In this document: positions 42,804 to 50,739 of the stretch, in pieces
Layout of the letters: each line of letters begins with the position of its first letter
How positions within the stretch are numbered: position 1 is the stretch's first letter
Assembly: GCF_004346185.1 (NCBI RefSeq)
Contig: NZ_SMAI01000015.1
Coordinates: 1-64,000 of the forward strand
Direction of reading: 5' to 3'
Length of the DNA: 64,000 nucleotides
From: Aquabacter spiritensis
Lineage (GTDB): Bacteria > Pseudomonadota > Alphaproteobacteria > Rhizobiales > Xanthobacteraceae
Notes under the pieces: model-generated
What the model was told of the DNA's origin: nothing
What the model saw: the letters and a program-made list of their open reading frames with translations, nothing else
Database searches by the model: none
Translations under genes and position numbers: made by a program

Positions 42804-43981
42804 GCAATCCGGATAATCATGACCTCGCGGCGGATCTTGGCGCTCCGGCCACCGATCACGCCGCCGCCATGCGGCTGCGTCCCGAGCCGCCGCGCGTCAC
42901 GCGTCTCTCGCGCAAGGTGCTGGCCGGCGCCGGGCTGGTCGTCAGCCTCGGCATTGGTGGCGCGTTGATCTATGCGCTGCAGGGGCGCGTCAAAGGGACT
43001 GGCGGCGAGGAGCTCTACTCGACGCAGAACCGCTCCACCGCCGATGGCCTTGCCGGCTTGCCGCGGGATTACACTGGCCCCATCCTTGGACCGCCTCTAC
43101 CCGGCGATCTCGGCCGACCGATCCTTGATGCACAGAACCGCGGCCAGCCCGCCGTGCCGCCGACAATGACAGCGCCACAGGTCGATCCTGAGCAGCAGCG
43201 GCGTCTTGCGGAACAGGAAGCCGCGCGGACCAGCCGCGTGTTCTTCCAGGCTGGGCAGGCCCGCGCGCCGGCGTCGTCAGTGACGGGTGCCTCCGGCTTC
43301 AGCGGCCCTGGCTCGGCAGGAACGGGCGGCACGTCCTCACCCCAGGATCGCCAGCTTGCCTTCCTCAATTCCGCCGTCGATCGACGCGTCGTGGCGTCCG
43401 ATCGCGTCATGGCGCCGGCATCGCCTTATGTGCTGCAGGCCGGCGCCGTCATCCCGGCCGCGCTCATCACCGGTATCCGCTCCGATTTGCCCGGCCAGGT
43501 CACCGCGCAGGTGACCGAGAATGTCTATGACAGCCCGACGGGCCGGATCCTGATCATCCCGCAGGGCACACGCCTGCTCGGCCAGTACGACAATGGCGTC
43601 GGCTTCGGCCAGCGCCGCATCCTGCTGGTCTGGAACCGGCTGATCTTCCCCAATGGCCGCTCCATCGTGCTGGAGCGTCAGCCCGGCACGGATGCGCAAG
43701 GCTATGCCGGCCTCGAGGACGGCGTCGACATGCACTGGTGGGATCTCGCCAAGGCGGTCGGGCTCTCGACGCTGCTCTCCGTCAGCGCCGAGCTCGCCAT
43801 GGATGACGAGGACGAACTGATCCAGGCGCTGCAGAGCGGGGCGCAGGACACCATCAACGATGCCGGGCAGGAGATCATCCGCCGGCAGCTGCAGGTCGCG
43901 CCCACCCTGACCATTCGGCCCGGCTTCCCGGTGCGGGTCATGGTCACCCGCGACCTGGTGCTCGAACCCTACAGGTATTGA
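42800..43981 (+). CDS. trbI: Conjugal transfer protein TrbI (VirB10-like)
   Basis: This 393-residue protein spans the envelope. It has a cytosolic N-terminus of about 35 residues, a membrane segment at residues about 39-56, a Pro-rich periplasmic linker (GPILGPPLPGDLGRP) and the VirB10 beta-barrel domain with VLQAGAVIPAALITGIRSDL and IIPQGTRLLGQYDNGV. It is the last core T4SS gene of the operon and overlaps the leader of the DUF2274 gene. Confidence 0.96.
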   Translation: MSNPDNHDLAADLGAPATDHAAAMRLRPEPPRVTRLSRKVLAGAGLVVSLGIGGALIYALQGRVKGTGGEELYSTQNRSTADGLAGLPRDYTGPILGPPLPGDLGRPILDAQNRGQPAVPPTMTAPQVDPEQQRRLAEQEAARTSRVFFQAGQARAPASSVTGASGFSGPGSAGTGGTSSPQDRQLAFLNSAVDRRVVASDRVMAPASPYVLQAGAVIPAALITGIRSDLPGQVTAQVTENVYDSPTGRILIIPQGTRLLGQYDNGVGFGQRRILLVWNRLIFPNGRSIVLERQPGTDAQGYAGLEDGVDMHWWDLAKAVGLSTLLSVSAELAMDDEDELIQALQSGAQDTINDAGQEIIRRQLQVAPTLTIRPGFPVRVMVTRDLVLEPYRY

Positions 43982-43983
43982 CC

Positions 43984-44256
43984 ATGGCGAAGCTGAAACT
44001 CGGACCGATCACGAACGACAAGCCGGTGAAGGTGGCGCTCTCGCTACCCGGCGCGCTGCACCGTGATCTTGTCGCTTATGCGGAGGTGCTCGCGCGAGAA
44101 ACCGGCCAGCCGGTCGATGATCCCGTGAAGCTCGTCGTGCCCATGCTGGAGCGCTTCATCGCCACTGATCGCGAGTTCGCCAAGGCGCGCCGCGAGGCTG
44201 GCGGCGCTGCGAGGATCAGCGCGCCGCTGCCCGCTCCTGGGTCATCTTCCGTGTGA
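43984..44256 (+). CDS. DUF2274 family protein
   Basis: This protein of about 90 residues is of the DUF2274 family, found directly after trbI in most alphaproteobacterial trb operons. VKVALSLPGALHRDLVAYAEVL has a strand followed by a helix, as in small RHH-like DNA-binding proteins, and could regulate the operon. A TTG at 43,978 overlapping the trbI stop would add two residues; the ATG at 43,984 was chosen. Its 3' end overlaps the convergent LysR gene by 41 bp. Confidence 0.87.
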   Translation: MAKLKLGPITNDKPVKVALSLPGALHRDLVAYAEVLARETGQPVDDPVKLVVPMLERFIATDREFAKARREAGGAARISAPLPAPGSSSV

Positions 44257-45133
44257 GGCTGAGCAAGGTGCGTACTGCCGGGTTGTCGTTGCGAGGCGAG
44301 TAAATCACGGAGAACGGGATCGCCTCGCCGGCGAGAGGGCGGAACACCACCTCCGGCAGACCGATGACCGTTTCCGACTCAAGCACCGGCACGATTCCGC
44401 GTCCCGTGGCGACCAGACCGAGAAGGCTATAGCGCGCGACCTGCTGCGTGCTGATGCGCGGCGAGATGTCGAGTTCCCGGAATTTGCGTTCAAGAAAACC
44501 GCGCACCTCATTGCCGGAGCCTTCGGTGCGGACAAGAAAGGTCTCATCCACGAGATCTCGCCAAGACAGCACATCCCTTTGGACCAGAGGATGAAGCCGC
44601 GGCAGCGCGAACAGGAGTGGTTCGCTCCACGAGGAAATCGCATCACAGTCCGGCCAGCTTTGCCGGCCCAGCACGAATGCGGCGTCGAGATCGAAGCGCC
44701 GTATCGCGGCCGCGTGATTTTCGGCAGGCGCTTCGACAAAGTCGATATGAACGCCCGCATATCGGCTGTCATAGGTCTGGAACAGGTCGCGCAGAAAGCC
44801 GGAGGACAGGTTGGAGAACAGGCCAATTTTCAGGTGGCCTTCCTCAGCACGCCCGAGCGCGGCCGCTTCCACGGTTGCCTCCCGGATTTGATCGAGGGCC
44901 TGACGCGTGCGGTTCAAAAAGCGCTGCCCCGCCAGAGTGAGGTTCACCCCACTTGAGTGCCGGATGAACAGCGACACGCCAATCTCGTCTTCGAGATCGC
45001 GCACGCTCCGGCTGATCGACGATTCCTTGACCTCGAGAGCCACCGCAGCCTTGCGGAAGCTTCCCTGCTCGGCAGCCGCCACGAAATAGCGCAGATGGCG
45101 CAGTTCGATCGAGGTGGAAAACGGCGCAGCCAT
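44216..45133 (-). CDS. LysR-family transcription regulator
   Basis: This 305-residue regulator has an N-terminal winged helix: ELRHLRYFVAAAEQGSFRKA, then ALEVKESSISRSVRDLEDEI and FIRHSSGVNLTLAGQRFL. The ligand-binding domain follows from about residue 95 (HLKIGLFSNLSSGFLRDLF). The ATG at 45,133 was preferred over a TTG at 45,184. A LysR gene in this position, facing the trb operon, is common in this ICE family and may control transfer or excision. The ligand is unknown. Confidence 0.93.
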   Translation of the reverse strand: MAAPFSTSIELRHLRYFVAAAEQGSFRKAAVALEVKESSISRSVRDLEDEIGVSLFIRHSSGVNLTLAGQRFLNRTRQALDQIREATVEAAALGRAEEGHLKIGLFSNLSSGFLRDLFQTYDSRYAGVHIDFVEAPAENHAAAIRRFDLDAAFVLGRQSWPDCDAISSWSEPLLFALPRLHPLVQRDVLSWRDLVDETFLVRTEGSGNEVRGFLERKFRELDISPRISTQQVARYSLLGLVATGRGIVPVLESETVIGLPEVVFRPLAGEAIPFSVIYSPRNDNPAVRTLLSLTRKMTQERAAAR

Positions 45134-45475
45134 CCGGGCTCCGGCGTGTTGAGTAGCTTTGGAAATTTCTACCGAAGGTTTCAAGAGAGGTCGAGCCCGA
45201 CAAATGCGGCGCCACCCGTCCGCAGCTGCCGCACCTTGGCGTCGCCTAAATCCAGGCGGTCACGCCCGTCACGTCGATGGGCGAGATGGGTAGCATCAAG
45301 GCTCTTCCCGGCATGGTCGACGCAGTTGCCGACACGGTCCACAAAATTTGGCGCGCCGGCGTAGATCTTGCCGCACGCGCTTTCAATTAAGCGGCTGCGG
45401 CGCTGGTCGACATCGTGGTCCGAGGCCTGTCGCAATCGCGTCTGTGGCGCATGGCTGTGCCCTGCCGGGACAGCT
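45134..45475. other. Gap between lysR and integrase
   Basis: This 342-bp gap lies between the two minus-strand genes. A minus-strand frame (45,181-45,531) overlaps the integrase end, and a short plus-strand frame near 45,270-45,390 reads MGEMGSIKALPGMVDAVADT. Neither has a recognised family or a clear ribosome site. The lysR promoter should lie near 45,140-45,200. Confidence 0.4.
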
Positions 45476-46789
45476 TTACGATTCTGACTGCGGCAGTCTC
45501 TGATCCGTCTCCCGCGACTGTCGCGTCCCACGCCGAGAAGGACGCGCAGCCGCCGCCTTGCCGTCGAGGATGTCGGCCATCTCGTCCGCGACGCGGTCGG
45601 CCGCGAGCCGCAGCGCCTCGTCGATATGGATATAGCGCTGCGTCACGCCGCGCGCCGCGTGGCCGAGCAGCGCCGCGATCGTCAGTTCGGAAAAGCCGAG
45701 GTCGCCGGCGACGCTCGCGAAGGTGTGGCGCAGGGTATGCGGGGTGACGTCCTCCAGTCGCGCCATTGCGCAGAGGCGATCGAGCACGCGGACGATCCCG
45801 ACGAAATGCCCTTCACCCCAATCGGCCGGGAAGAAGAAGCGCGATCCGGCTTGTGGCTGAGCCAGCAGCAAGTCAACGGCGGCGCGGCCGATGACCCGCG
45901 TCTGCGCGCCGCTCTTCGTGTCGGGAAATCGGATCGAGCCCTCCTCGTCATGGAGCCAGGCACGCTCCAAAGCGAGCCCCTCCATACGGCGCAGCCCCGT
46001 CATCAGAAAGAAGCGGATTGCCGCGAGGCCGGTCGGGTGCTCGCCGTCCTGCTCCGCTATCCGCATCGCCTTGCCGAGCTTCTCGATCTCGGCGCGGCTC
46101 AGCCGGCGGTCGCGTGGCGTACTGGCGAGGCGACGGACACCCTTTGCCGGGTTGCTCGTGATTTTCCCCAGCCGCACCGCGTGCTCCAAGATGGAGTGCA
46201 GGGTCGACATGGTGCGTGCAGCGACCCCTTCGCCGCCTGTGGTGGCACCGCCGCGGCTACCGACGCGCGCTTTCGACGTCTTACCGGCCGCGATATCGGC
46301 CTGGGCACCTTCGATGTCTCCTAGCTTAAGCGTGTTTATGATCCGTTTGCCCAGCAGCGGCTTGATATGCGCATCAATTCGGCTGCGATCCATGGCAAGC
46401 GTCGACGCCTTGATAGGCCGGCGTCGCTTGCCAAGAATTCGTCCGGCCTCCGCCTCGGCCAGATACCAGTCGCAGACCGCACCGACGGTTAGATCGTCCG
46501 TTCGCGTGGCGGCCTCCTCCGGATCGCATCCCTTTGCGACCGCCATCAGGATGTCTCTTGCCGCGTCCCGCGCCTGCTCCACGGTCATGAGACCATACCG
46601 CCCGATGACCCTGCGGCGATGGCGTCCTTCCGGCGTTCGGTACTGCACGATGAAACTCTTGAGGCCCGCCGCGCTGACCCGCACGCCGAAGCCGCGCAAC
46701 TCGCCATCCCAGAGGAACTGCTCAGAACCTTCGACCCCAACCTTGGAAGGTTTCAGAGCGTCCAAACGGCGCTTTGTGAGCTTTTCCAT
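45476..46789 (-). CDS. int: ICE tyrosine integrase
   Basis: This 437-residue tyrosine recombinase would integrate and excise the ICE at tRNA-Gly. The N-terminal DUF4102-like domain has DGELRGFGVRVSAAGLKSFI, followed by a core-binding domain. Catalytic residues are visible: Arg in FLMTGLRRMEGLALE, His and Arg in VTPHTLRHTFASVAGDLG, His in IAALLGHAARGVTQRY, and the Tyr of that same segment. The gene points away from attR, with its start 205 bp from the tRNA-derived repeat. The C-terminal tail past residue 410 is basic and variable. Confidence 0.95.
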   Translation of the reverse strand: MEKLTKRRLDALKPSKVGVEGSEQFLWDGELRGFGVRVSAAGLKSFIVQYRTPEGRHRRRVIGRYGLMTVEQARDAARDILMAVAKGCDPEEAATRTDDLTVGAVCDWYLAEAEAGRILGKRRRPIKASTLAMDRSRIDAHIKPLLGKRIINTLKLGDIEGAQADIAAGKTSKARVGSRGGATTGGEGVAARTMSTLHSILEHAVRLGKITSNPAKGVRRLASTPRDRRLSRAEIEKLGKAMRIAEQDGEHPTGLAAIRFFLMTGLRRMEGLALERAWLHDEEGSIRFPDTKSGAQTRVIGRAAVDLLLAQPQAGSRFFFPADWGEGHFVGIVRVLDRLCAMARLEDVTPHTLRHTFASVAGDLGFSELTIAALLGHAARGVTQRYIHIDEALRLAADRVADEMADILDGKAAAARPSRRGTRQSRETDQRLPQSES

Positions 46790-46815
46790 TTTATTCCAAC
46801 CGCTTATATGAAATC

Positions 46816-46863
46816 TGCTTCCATTTCTCCCATTTTAACGCTTCCGGAAGCCGAATGGAAGCA
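46816..46863 (+). promoter_or_regulatory. Nested palindromes between integrase and attR
   Basis: The arms TGCTTCCATT (46,816-46,825) and AATGGAAGCA (46,854-46,863) pair perfectly. Between them lies a 10-bp palindrome, CTTCCGGAAG (46,841-46,850), which repeats the CTTCC/GGAAG half-site. The set lies 27-74 bp upstream of the integrase start and 130 bp from attR. It could be the int operator or arm-type sites for the integrase or an excisionase. Confidence 0.5.
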
Positions 46864-46993
46864 TCTGAAATCAAATCGTGGCGTCTTGGCGAGGACGATC
46901 GGCGGAGCGTGTATCATCTAAATATCTATTTTCTCGTAATTTTTACAATTGTGGCGAAGGACCGGATATTGCAGCGAACGGCTCTCGGGCACG

Positions 46994-47038
46994 TTGCCAA
47001 GGTTGGGGTCGAGGGTTCGAATCCCTTCGCCCGCTCCA
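46994..47038 (+). other. attR: 3' part of tRNA-Gly(GCC)
   Basis: These 45 bases match the end of a tRNA-Gly(GCC) gene: the anticodon loop TTGCCAA, the 3' side of the anticodon stem, the variable loop, the T arm GAGGG-TTCGAAT-CCCTT, the 3' acceptor strand CGCCCGC, discriminator T and CCA. The 5' half is missing, because the bases before 46,994 cannot form the D arm or the acceptor partner GCGGGCG. A 3' tRNA fragment next to an integrase is the standard footprint of integration into a tRNA gene. The intact tRNA and attL should lie left of the window. Confidence 0.85.
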
Positions 47039-47069
47039 AATTTTCTTTTGAAATCAATATGTTACGTCA

Positions 47070-47095
47070 GGCCGCCGCAAGGCGGCCTCGTCGTT
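47070..47095 (+). terminator. Intrinsic terminator after tRNA-Gly end
   Basis: A perfect 7-bp stem GGCCGCC/GGCGGCC with a GCAA loop (47,070-47,087) is followed by TCGTCGTTTCATTT. It lies 32 bp after the tRNA CCA and is probably the original terminator of the tRNA gene, now separated from its 5' half by the ICE. Confidence 0.75.
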
Positions 47096-47200
47096 TCATT
47101 TCCGGGTCGCCTCCGGGTCGCCGCGCGGATGAAATCTCTCTCGGGCTGATGCGCTGGCCCTGTCGTTCCGCCGTCCTGCCGATATAAGGATAAAGAGATA

Positions 47201-47296
47201 GAGCGCTGAGGGTCGTTCGCTTTCCACGGCCCGCTCTCGCGCTTTCACATAGCGCTGTAGAGAGCGGGCGGTGGGAAAGGAACGGGTAGAGCGCTC
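47201..47296 (+). repeat. Large imperfect palindrome (~95 bp)
   Basis: The left arm from GAGCGCTGAG (47,201) to CCCGCTCTC and the right arm ending GAGCGCTC (about 47,296) are complementary over roughly 38 bases, with a few mismatches and bulges. The innermost part pairs CCCGCTCTC with GAGAGCGGG and GCGCT with AGCGC around a short loop. No gene covers it. It could be a mobile palindromic element, a structured RNA or a protein-binding site. Confidence 0.6.
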
Positions 47297-47613
47297 AGCA
47301 ACGCGTTATCAGCACCGGATAAGCCCTGTTCGGTCTGGCCAATCATCGGTTCCAACCGATAGCGTCAAGACGGAGCCGCTCAGACCGAGGTGCTTGCTTG
47401 ATCAAGCCCATCAACCGCCTGCAGGTCGGCGAGCCTGCGAGCGATCTGAGCCTCTGGGGCAGGTTGTAGCTGCGCGCGGCATACGCGCAAGATCTGCGAC
47501 CTTATTCCCATGGCGTAGGAGCACGTCACCCGCCCAATAGTCATCCAACTCTGGATGAGACAAGATTTCAGGCAAAACTGAACCGCCCCGGCGTCACGGG
47601 AGACCATTTGGTT
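47297..47613. other. Gap before the IS3 remnant
   Basis: There is no supported gene here. Short frames on both strands (47,271-47,540 plus and 47,380-47,607 minus) have no recognised family. The sequence may be decayed mobile DNA, given the adjacent IS remnant. Confidence 0.4.
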
Positions 47614-47616
47614 AAG

Positions 47617-48261
47617 TCACGCCGCCATGGCTGTCTCACCGAGCATGGCGCAGTAGCGTTCCTCGGCTTCGGCCGGCGGGATGTTGCCGATAGGCTCCAG
47701 CAGCCGGCGATGGTTGAACCAGCCAACGGAGGTCAGCGTGGCGAACTCGACGACTTCGAAGGATCGCCAAGGACCCCGGTGATGGATGACCTCGGCCTTG
47801 TAGCGGCCATTGATCGTCTCGCCGAGTGCATTGACATAGCTGTCACCGACGCTGCCGACGGAGGGCTCGATGCCGGCCTCAGCCATCCGTTCGGTGCAGC
47901 GAATGCTCACACGTGTCGAGCACTTCGACGGATCAAGCCGCCGGGCGACATGCGCATGATAGGGCGATGGGGCGATCCGATCTTTCACATCGGCTCGACC
48001 CCATACACGCTGAGATGATCGTCGATGAGCGCGCGGATGCCTTGCGCAGGACCTCGTTCGGCTTGCCGCAACTCGCGGTTCTCGCTCAAGGCCCTTCAGT
48101 TTCGCCGCCATATCCGTCGACCGGCCGGCCCGTTTGCCGGCATCGACCTCGGCCTTCTTCCGCCACTCGCTCAACGCGTGCGCCGAGCAGCCGGCGCGCG
48201 GAGCCCGCAAGAGACGTGGCCGCCCGGGTGAGGCCGAACCCGCTCGTCTGACTGGGCGCAT
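47617..48261 (-). pseudogene. Internally deleted IS3-family transposase remnant
   Basis: Read on the minus strand, this is a compressed IS3-type orfA/orfB. The orfA part contains EVDAGKRAGRSTDMAAKLKG; a short start of orfB contains PYHAHVARRLDPSKCS; the reading then jumps to the orfB end, MAEAGIEPSVGSVGDSYVNA, WFNHRRLLEPIGNIPPAEAE. The central part of orfB with most of the DDE catalytic core is missing, and parts of orfA are shifted out of frame, so it cannot transpose. It lies about 600 bp outside attR on the chromosomal side. Confidence 0.8.
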
Positions 48262-48270
48262 ATTGCCGCC

Positions 48271-49635
48271 TCACAGGTCGTCGCCGGGAGGGGCCGGCTC
48301 GAACACCGGCAGGGTCAAGGTCACCCGCCCCCCGACCGTCCCATTTGCCCCAAGCGTGATGCCGCCACCATGGGCTTCCACGAGGCCGCGCGCGACGGCA
48401 AGGCCGAGGCCGGCGCCGCCGGTCGCCCGCGCTCGCGAAGGTTCGGCGCGCACGAAGGGTTCGAGCAGGATGTCCCGGTGCTCCGGGAGAAAGCCGGGTC
48501 CGTCATCGTCCACATGGATGGAAATCTGTTTGCCATCCGATGACAGCGTCACCCTGGCCCTCTCGCCGAATTTCACGGCGTTGTCGATGACATTGCCCAG
48601 GACGCGGCGCAAAGCGAGCCTGTCGCCGATCACCCATGCCTCGGCGCCGGCCGGAGCGGATTCCAATTGAACCGGGGATCCGGCCGCCTTGAGGTCCGTC
48701 ACCTCCGTCTGCACCAGCAGGGCCAGGTCCAGCAATTCCTCGTCCAGCACCCCGACGCCGGCCCGCGCCGTCAAAAGGGCATTGTCCAGGAGCTCGATCA
48801 TGGTGGCGATATCCTGCGCCGCCCGTTCCCGCTCCCGCGCGTCGGGAAGGTGCTCCACCCGCAGACGCAGGCGCGTGGCGAAGCTCCTGACGTCATGCTG
48901 AATGCCGCCGATCATCGCGAACCGGGAGCGCATCATGGTCTGGAGCCGCGTCTGCAGGCGGTCGAACGCCCGGATCAGCGCACCGATCTCGGGTGTCGAT
49001 GAGCGGATCGCCGGCAGGTGGATGGGGTCGCCCGCCGGATCGATCCGGTCCACGGCAGCCGCGAGCCGGGTGAGCGGCCGGATTTCCCTGTGGAGCAAAA
49101 CGAAGGCGGCACAGGCAAAAAGCGTCCCCAGGAGGCCGGCGCCAAGTCCCGCCGGCAATCCTGACAAGGTGACGATGAACGGCGTGCGCGCCTCCACCAA
49201 TAAGGTCTCGCCGCCGCGCAGGCGGATCCAGAATTCGATCACCTCCGCGACGCGGGGGAACAGGCGTTGCCCCAGGGCGCCGTCCGGCCGGGGCGCGGCC
49301 CTTATGGCCAGCAGACGGTCTCCCAAGAGGTCGCGGTATGGTGCGAATGCGGGCCGGGACCCGGCATCGGCTCCGGCGTTTAGTGGGGGGAGGGATTGCA
49401 CGATCCGCACCTCAAGCGTCGCCGATTGCAGCGCGCGGAGGATGATGTCCCGCTCCCGTCCGTCTGCGTCCAGCAGGTCGGCTATGCCCGCCAGTTGCTC
49501 GGGCCGCGGATTGGCCGCGGTGCGGGTGAGGTCGCTGCTCCAGTAGTAAAAGGCGATCAGCATGATCCAGCATGCCAGAAGCATGCTTCCGCCAATGGCG
49601 AGGATTCTGGTCGTGAGCCCGAACCGGATCGTCAT
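48271..49635 (-). CDS. Sensor histidine kinase (ABC-exporter locus)
   Basis: This 454-residue kinase has a membrane segment at residues about 8-29, a periplasmic region of about 125 residues, a second membrane segment near 160-180 and a HAMP linker. The H-box reads GGIQHDVRSFATRLRLRVE: the phospho-accepting His is present, but the usual TP after the HExx segment is replaced by SF. The N box (GNVIDNAVKFGE), G1 box (VDDDGPGFLP) and G2 box (GAGLGLAVA) are intact. The start MTIRFGLTTRIL overlaps the response-regulator stop (ATGA). It should respond to the substrate of the divergent ABC exporter or to envelope stress; the ligand is unknown. Confidence 0.92.
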   Translation of the reverse strand: MTIRFGLTTRILAIGGSMLLACWIMLIAFYYWSSDLTRTAANPRPEQLAGIADLLDADGRERDIILRALQSATLEVRIVQSLPPLNAGADAGSRPAFAPYRDLLGDRLLAIRAAPRPDGALGQRLFPRVAEVIEFWIRLRGGETLLVEARTPFIVTLSGLPAGLGAGLLGTLFACAAFVLLHREIRPLTRLAAAVDRIDPAGDPIHLPAIRSSTPEIGALIRAFDRLQTRLQTMMRSRFAMIGGIQHDVRSFATRLRLRVEHLPDARERERAAQDIATMIELLDNALLTARAGVGVLDEELLDLALLVQTEVTDLKAAGSPVQLESAPAGAEAWVIGDRLALRRVLGNVIDNAVKFGERARVTLSSDGKQISIHVDDDGPGFLPEHRDILLEPFVRAEPSRARATGGAGLGLAVARGLVEAHGGGITLGANGTVGGRVTLTLPVFEPAPPGDDL

Positions 49636-50351
49636 GTGACCTTCTTGACCGCGGCGGTGAGGAGATAGCCACCGTTGCGAACCGTGCTGATGAGAGCGGC
49701 ATCGGAGCTGTGGGGCGAGAGCTTTTTCCTCAGCCGCGACACCAGGATATCGACAGTCCGGTCGAACGGATCGGCGGTGCGCCCGTGTGTCCAATCGAGA
49801 ATTTGATCCCGCGACAGAACCCGGCGCGGCCTGAGGATGAAGCAGGCGAGCAAATCGAACTCTCCGCTCGTGAGATGCACCAGGCTGCCATCCTCGGCAT
49901 GGAGCTGCCGCGCGTCGAGGTCCGCCACGAGGCGGTCGAAGGCATAGCGGCTTGTGCGCGCCTGGACTCTTTGCGCGCCCGAGCGCCGGATCAGCGCGCG
50001 TATCCGGGCCAGCAACTCCCTCGGCCCGAACGGCTTGACCACATAATCATCCGCGCCAAGTTCGAGGCCGACCACGCGATCTGTCTCATCCCCCTTTGCC
50101 GTGAGCATCAGGATAGGCAGAGGGCGCTCCGCCTGGAGCCGCCGGCAGATGGACAGGCCGTCCTCACCCGGCAGCATCAGATCGAGGACGATGAGATCCG
50201 GCACGGCGCCCCGGGCGAGAAGGGCATCCATCGCCCGCCCGTCCGGAACGCAGTCCACCTTGAATCCCTCGCGGATGAGAAACTCACCCACCAAGCGGCG
50301 GATATCCGCGTCGTCGTCGACGACAAGGATCCTTTTGGTCTCCTGCTCCAT
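49632..50351 (-). CDS. OmpR-family response regulator (ABC-exporter locus)
   Basis: This 239-residue regulator has a receiver domain (ILVVDDDADIRRL, phospho-Asp in LIVLDLMLPGEDG, Lys in DDYVVKPFGPREL) and a C-terminal winged helix ending SRLRRKLSP and STVRNGGYLL. The start MEQETKRIL was chosen over an in-frame ATG at 50,459 because the extra 36 residues would cover the candidate regulator box. It overlaps the kinase gene by four bases and is divergent from the exporter genes. Confidence 0.94.
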   Translation of the reverse strand: MEQETKRILVVDDDADIRRLVGEFLIREGFKVDCVPDGRAMDALLARGAVPDLIVLDLMLPGEDGLSICRRLQAERPLPILMLTAKGDETDRVVGLELGADDYVVKPFGPRELLARIRALIRRSGAQRVQARTSRYAFDRLVADLDARQLHAEDGSLVHLTSGEFDLLACFILRPRRVLSRDQILDWTHGRTADPFDRTVDILVSRLRKKLSPHSSDAALISTVRNGGYLLTAAVKKVT

Positions 50352-50402
50352 CGCGTCAGCATGTGCCCATGCAGCGCGCGAAATCAATGCTGAACAGCAG
50401 CC

Positions 50403-50429
50403 GGATACAACATGATACAGATTGAAACA
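50403..50429 (+). promoter_or_regulatory. Candidate response-regulator box (ABC-exporter locus)
   Basis: The heptamers GGATACA (50,403), TGATACA (50,413) and TGAAACA (50,423) run in direct orientation with exact 10-bp spacing. They lie in the region between the divergent response regulator and the exporter genes, about 50 bp from the regulator start. The array resembles the one at 9501-9528. Confidence 0.45.
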
Positions 50430-50739
50430 TAAATCAAAAACATGAAAGAGCCGGTTCATTTAACAGAAGAACAGGCTGTTCAATATTCGGAACATGGCCT
50501 GGAGACAGTCGAAATCCGCGGAGGACAAGGCACCTGACAGCCGCAGGGAGATATCCCACGTGCCTTGCTGCGAGACGCGGACGCACCCGGATCAGGCTCT
50601 CCTCCATCATGGCGGGCGCACGCCTGCCTTTCATTGCCAAGGCGCCATCGCCTCGGTGAGGCCTGCGGCACCACCCGGTGGACCAGGTCCTGCCATTCCG
50701 GCCACCGGGTGCCCTGCCCGCCTTCTGGAGGATTTGGCC

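Noticed and set aside
45181-45531. A 116-codon minus-strand frame between lysR and int.
   Set aside because: It overlaps the integrase by 56 bp, has no ribosome site and no recognised family.
46960-47038. A complete tRNA-Gly gene at the ICE end.
   Set aside because: Only the 3' part is present; the bases before the anticodon loop cannot form the D arm or the 5' acceptor strand.
47271-47607. Short frames on both strands before the IS3 remnant.
   Set aside because: No family, no ribosome site; more likely decayed DNA.
50494-50739. An 82-codon N-terminal extension of the ABC-exporter adaptor.
   Set aside because: A better ribosome site supports the GTG at 50,740, and the extension has no domain or signal peptide.
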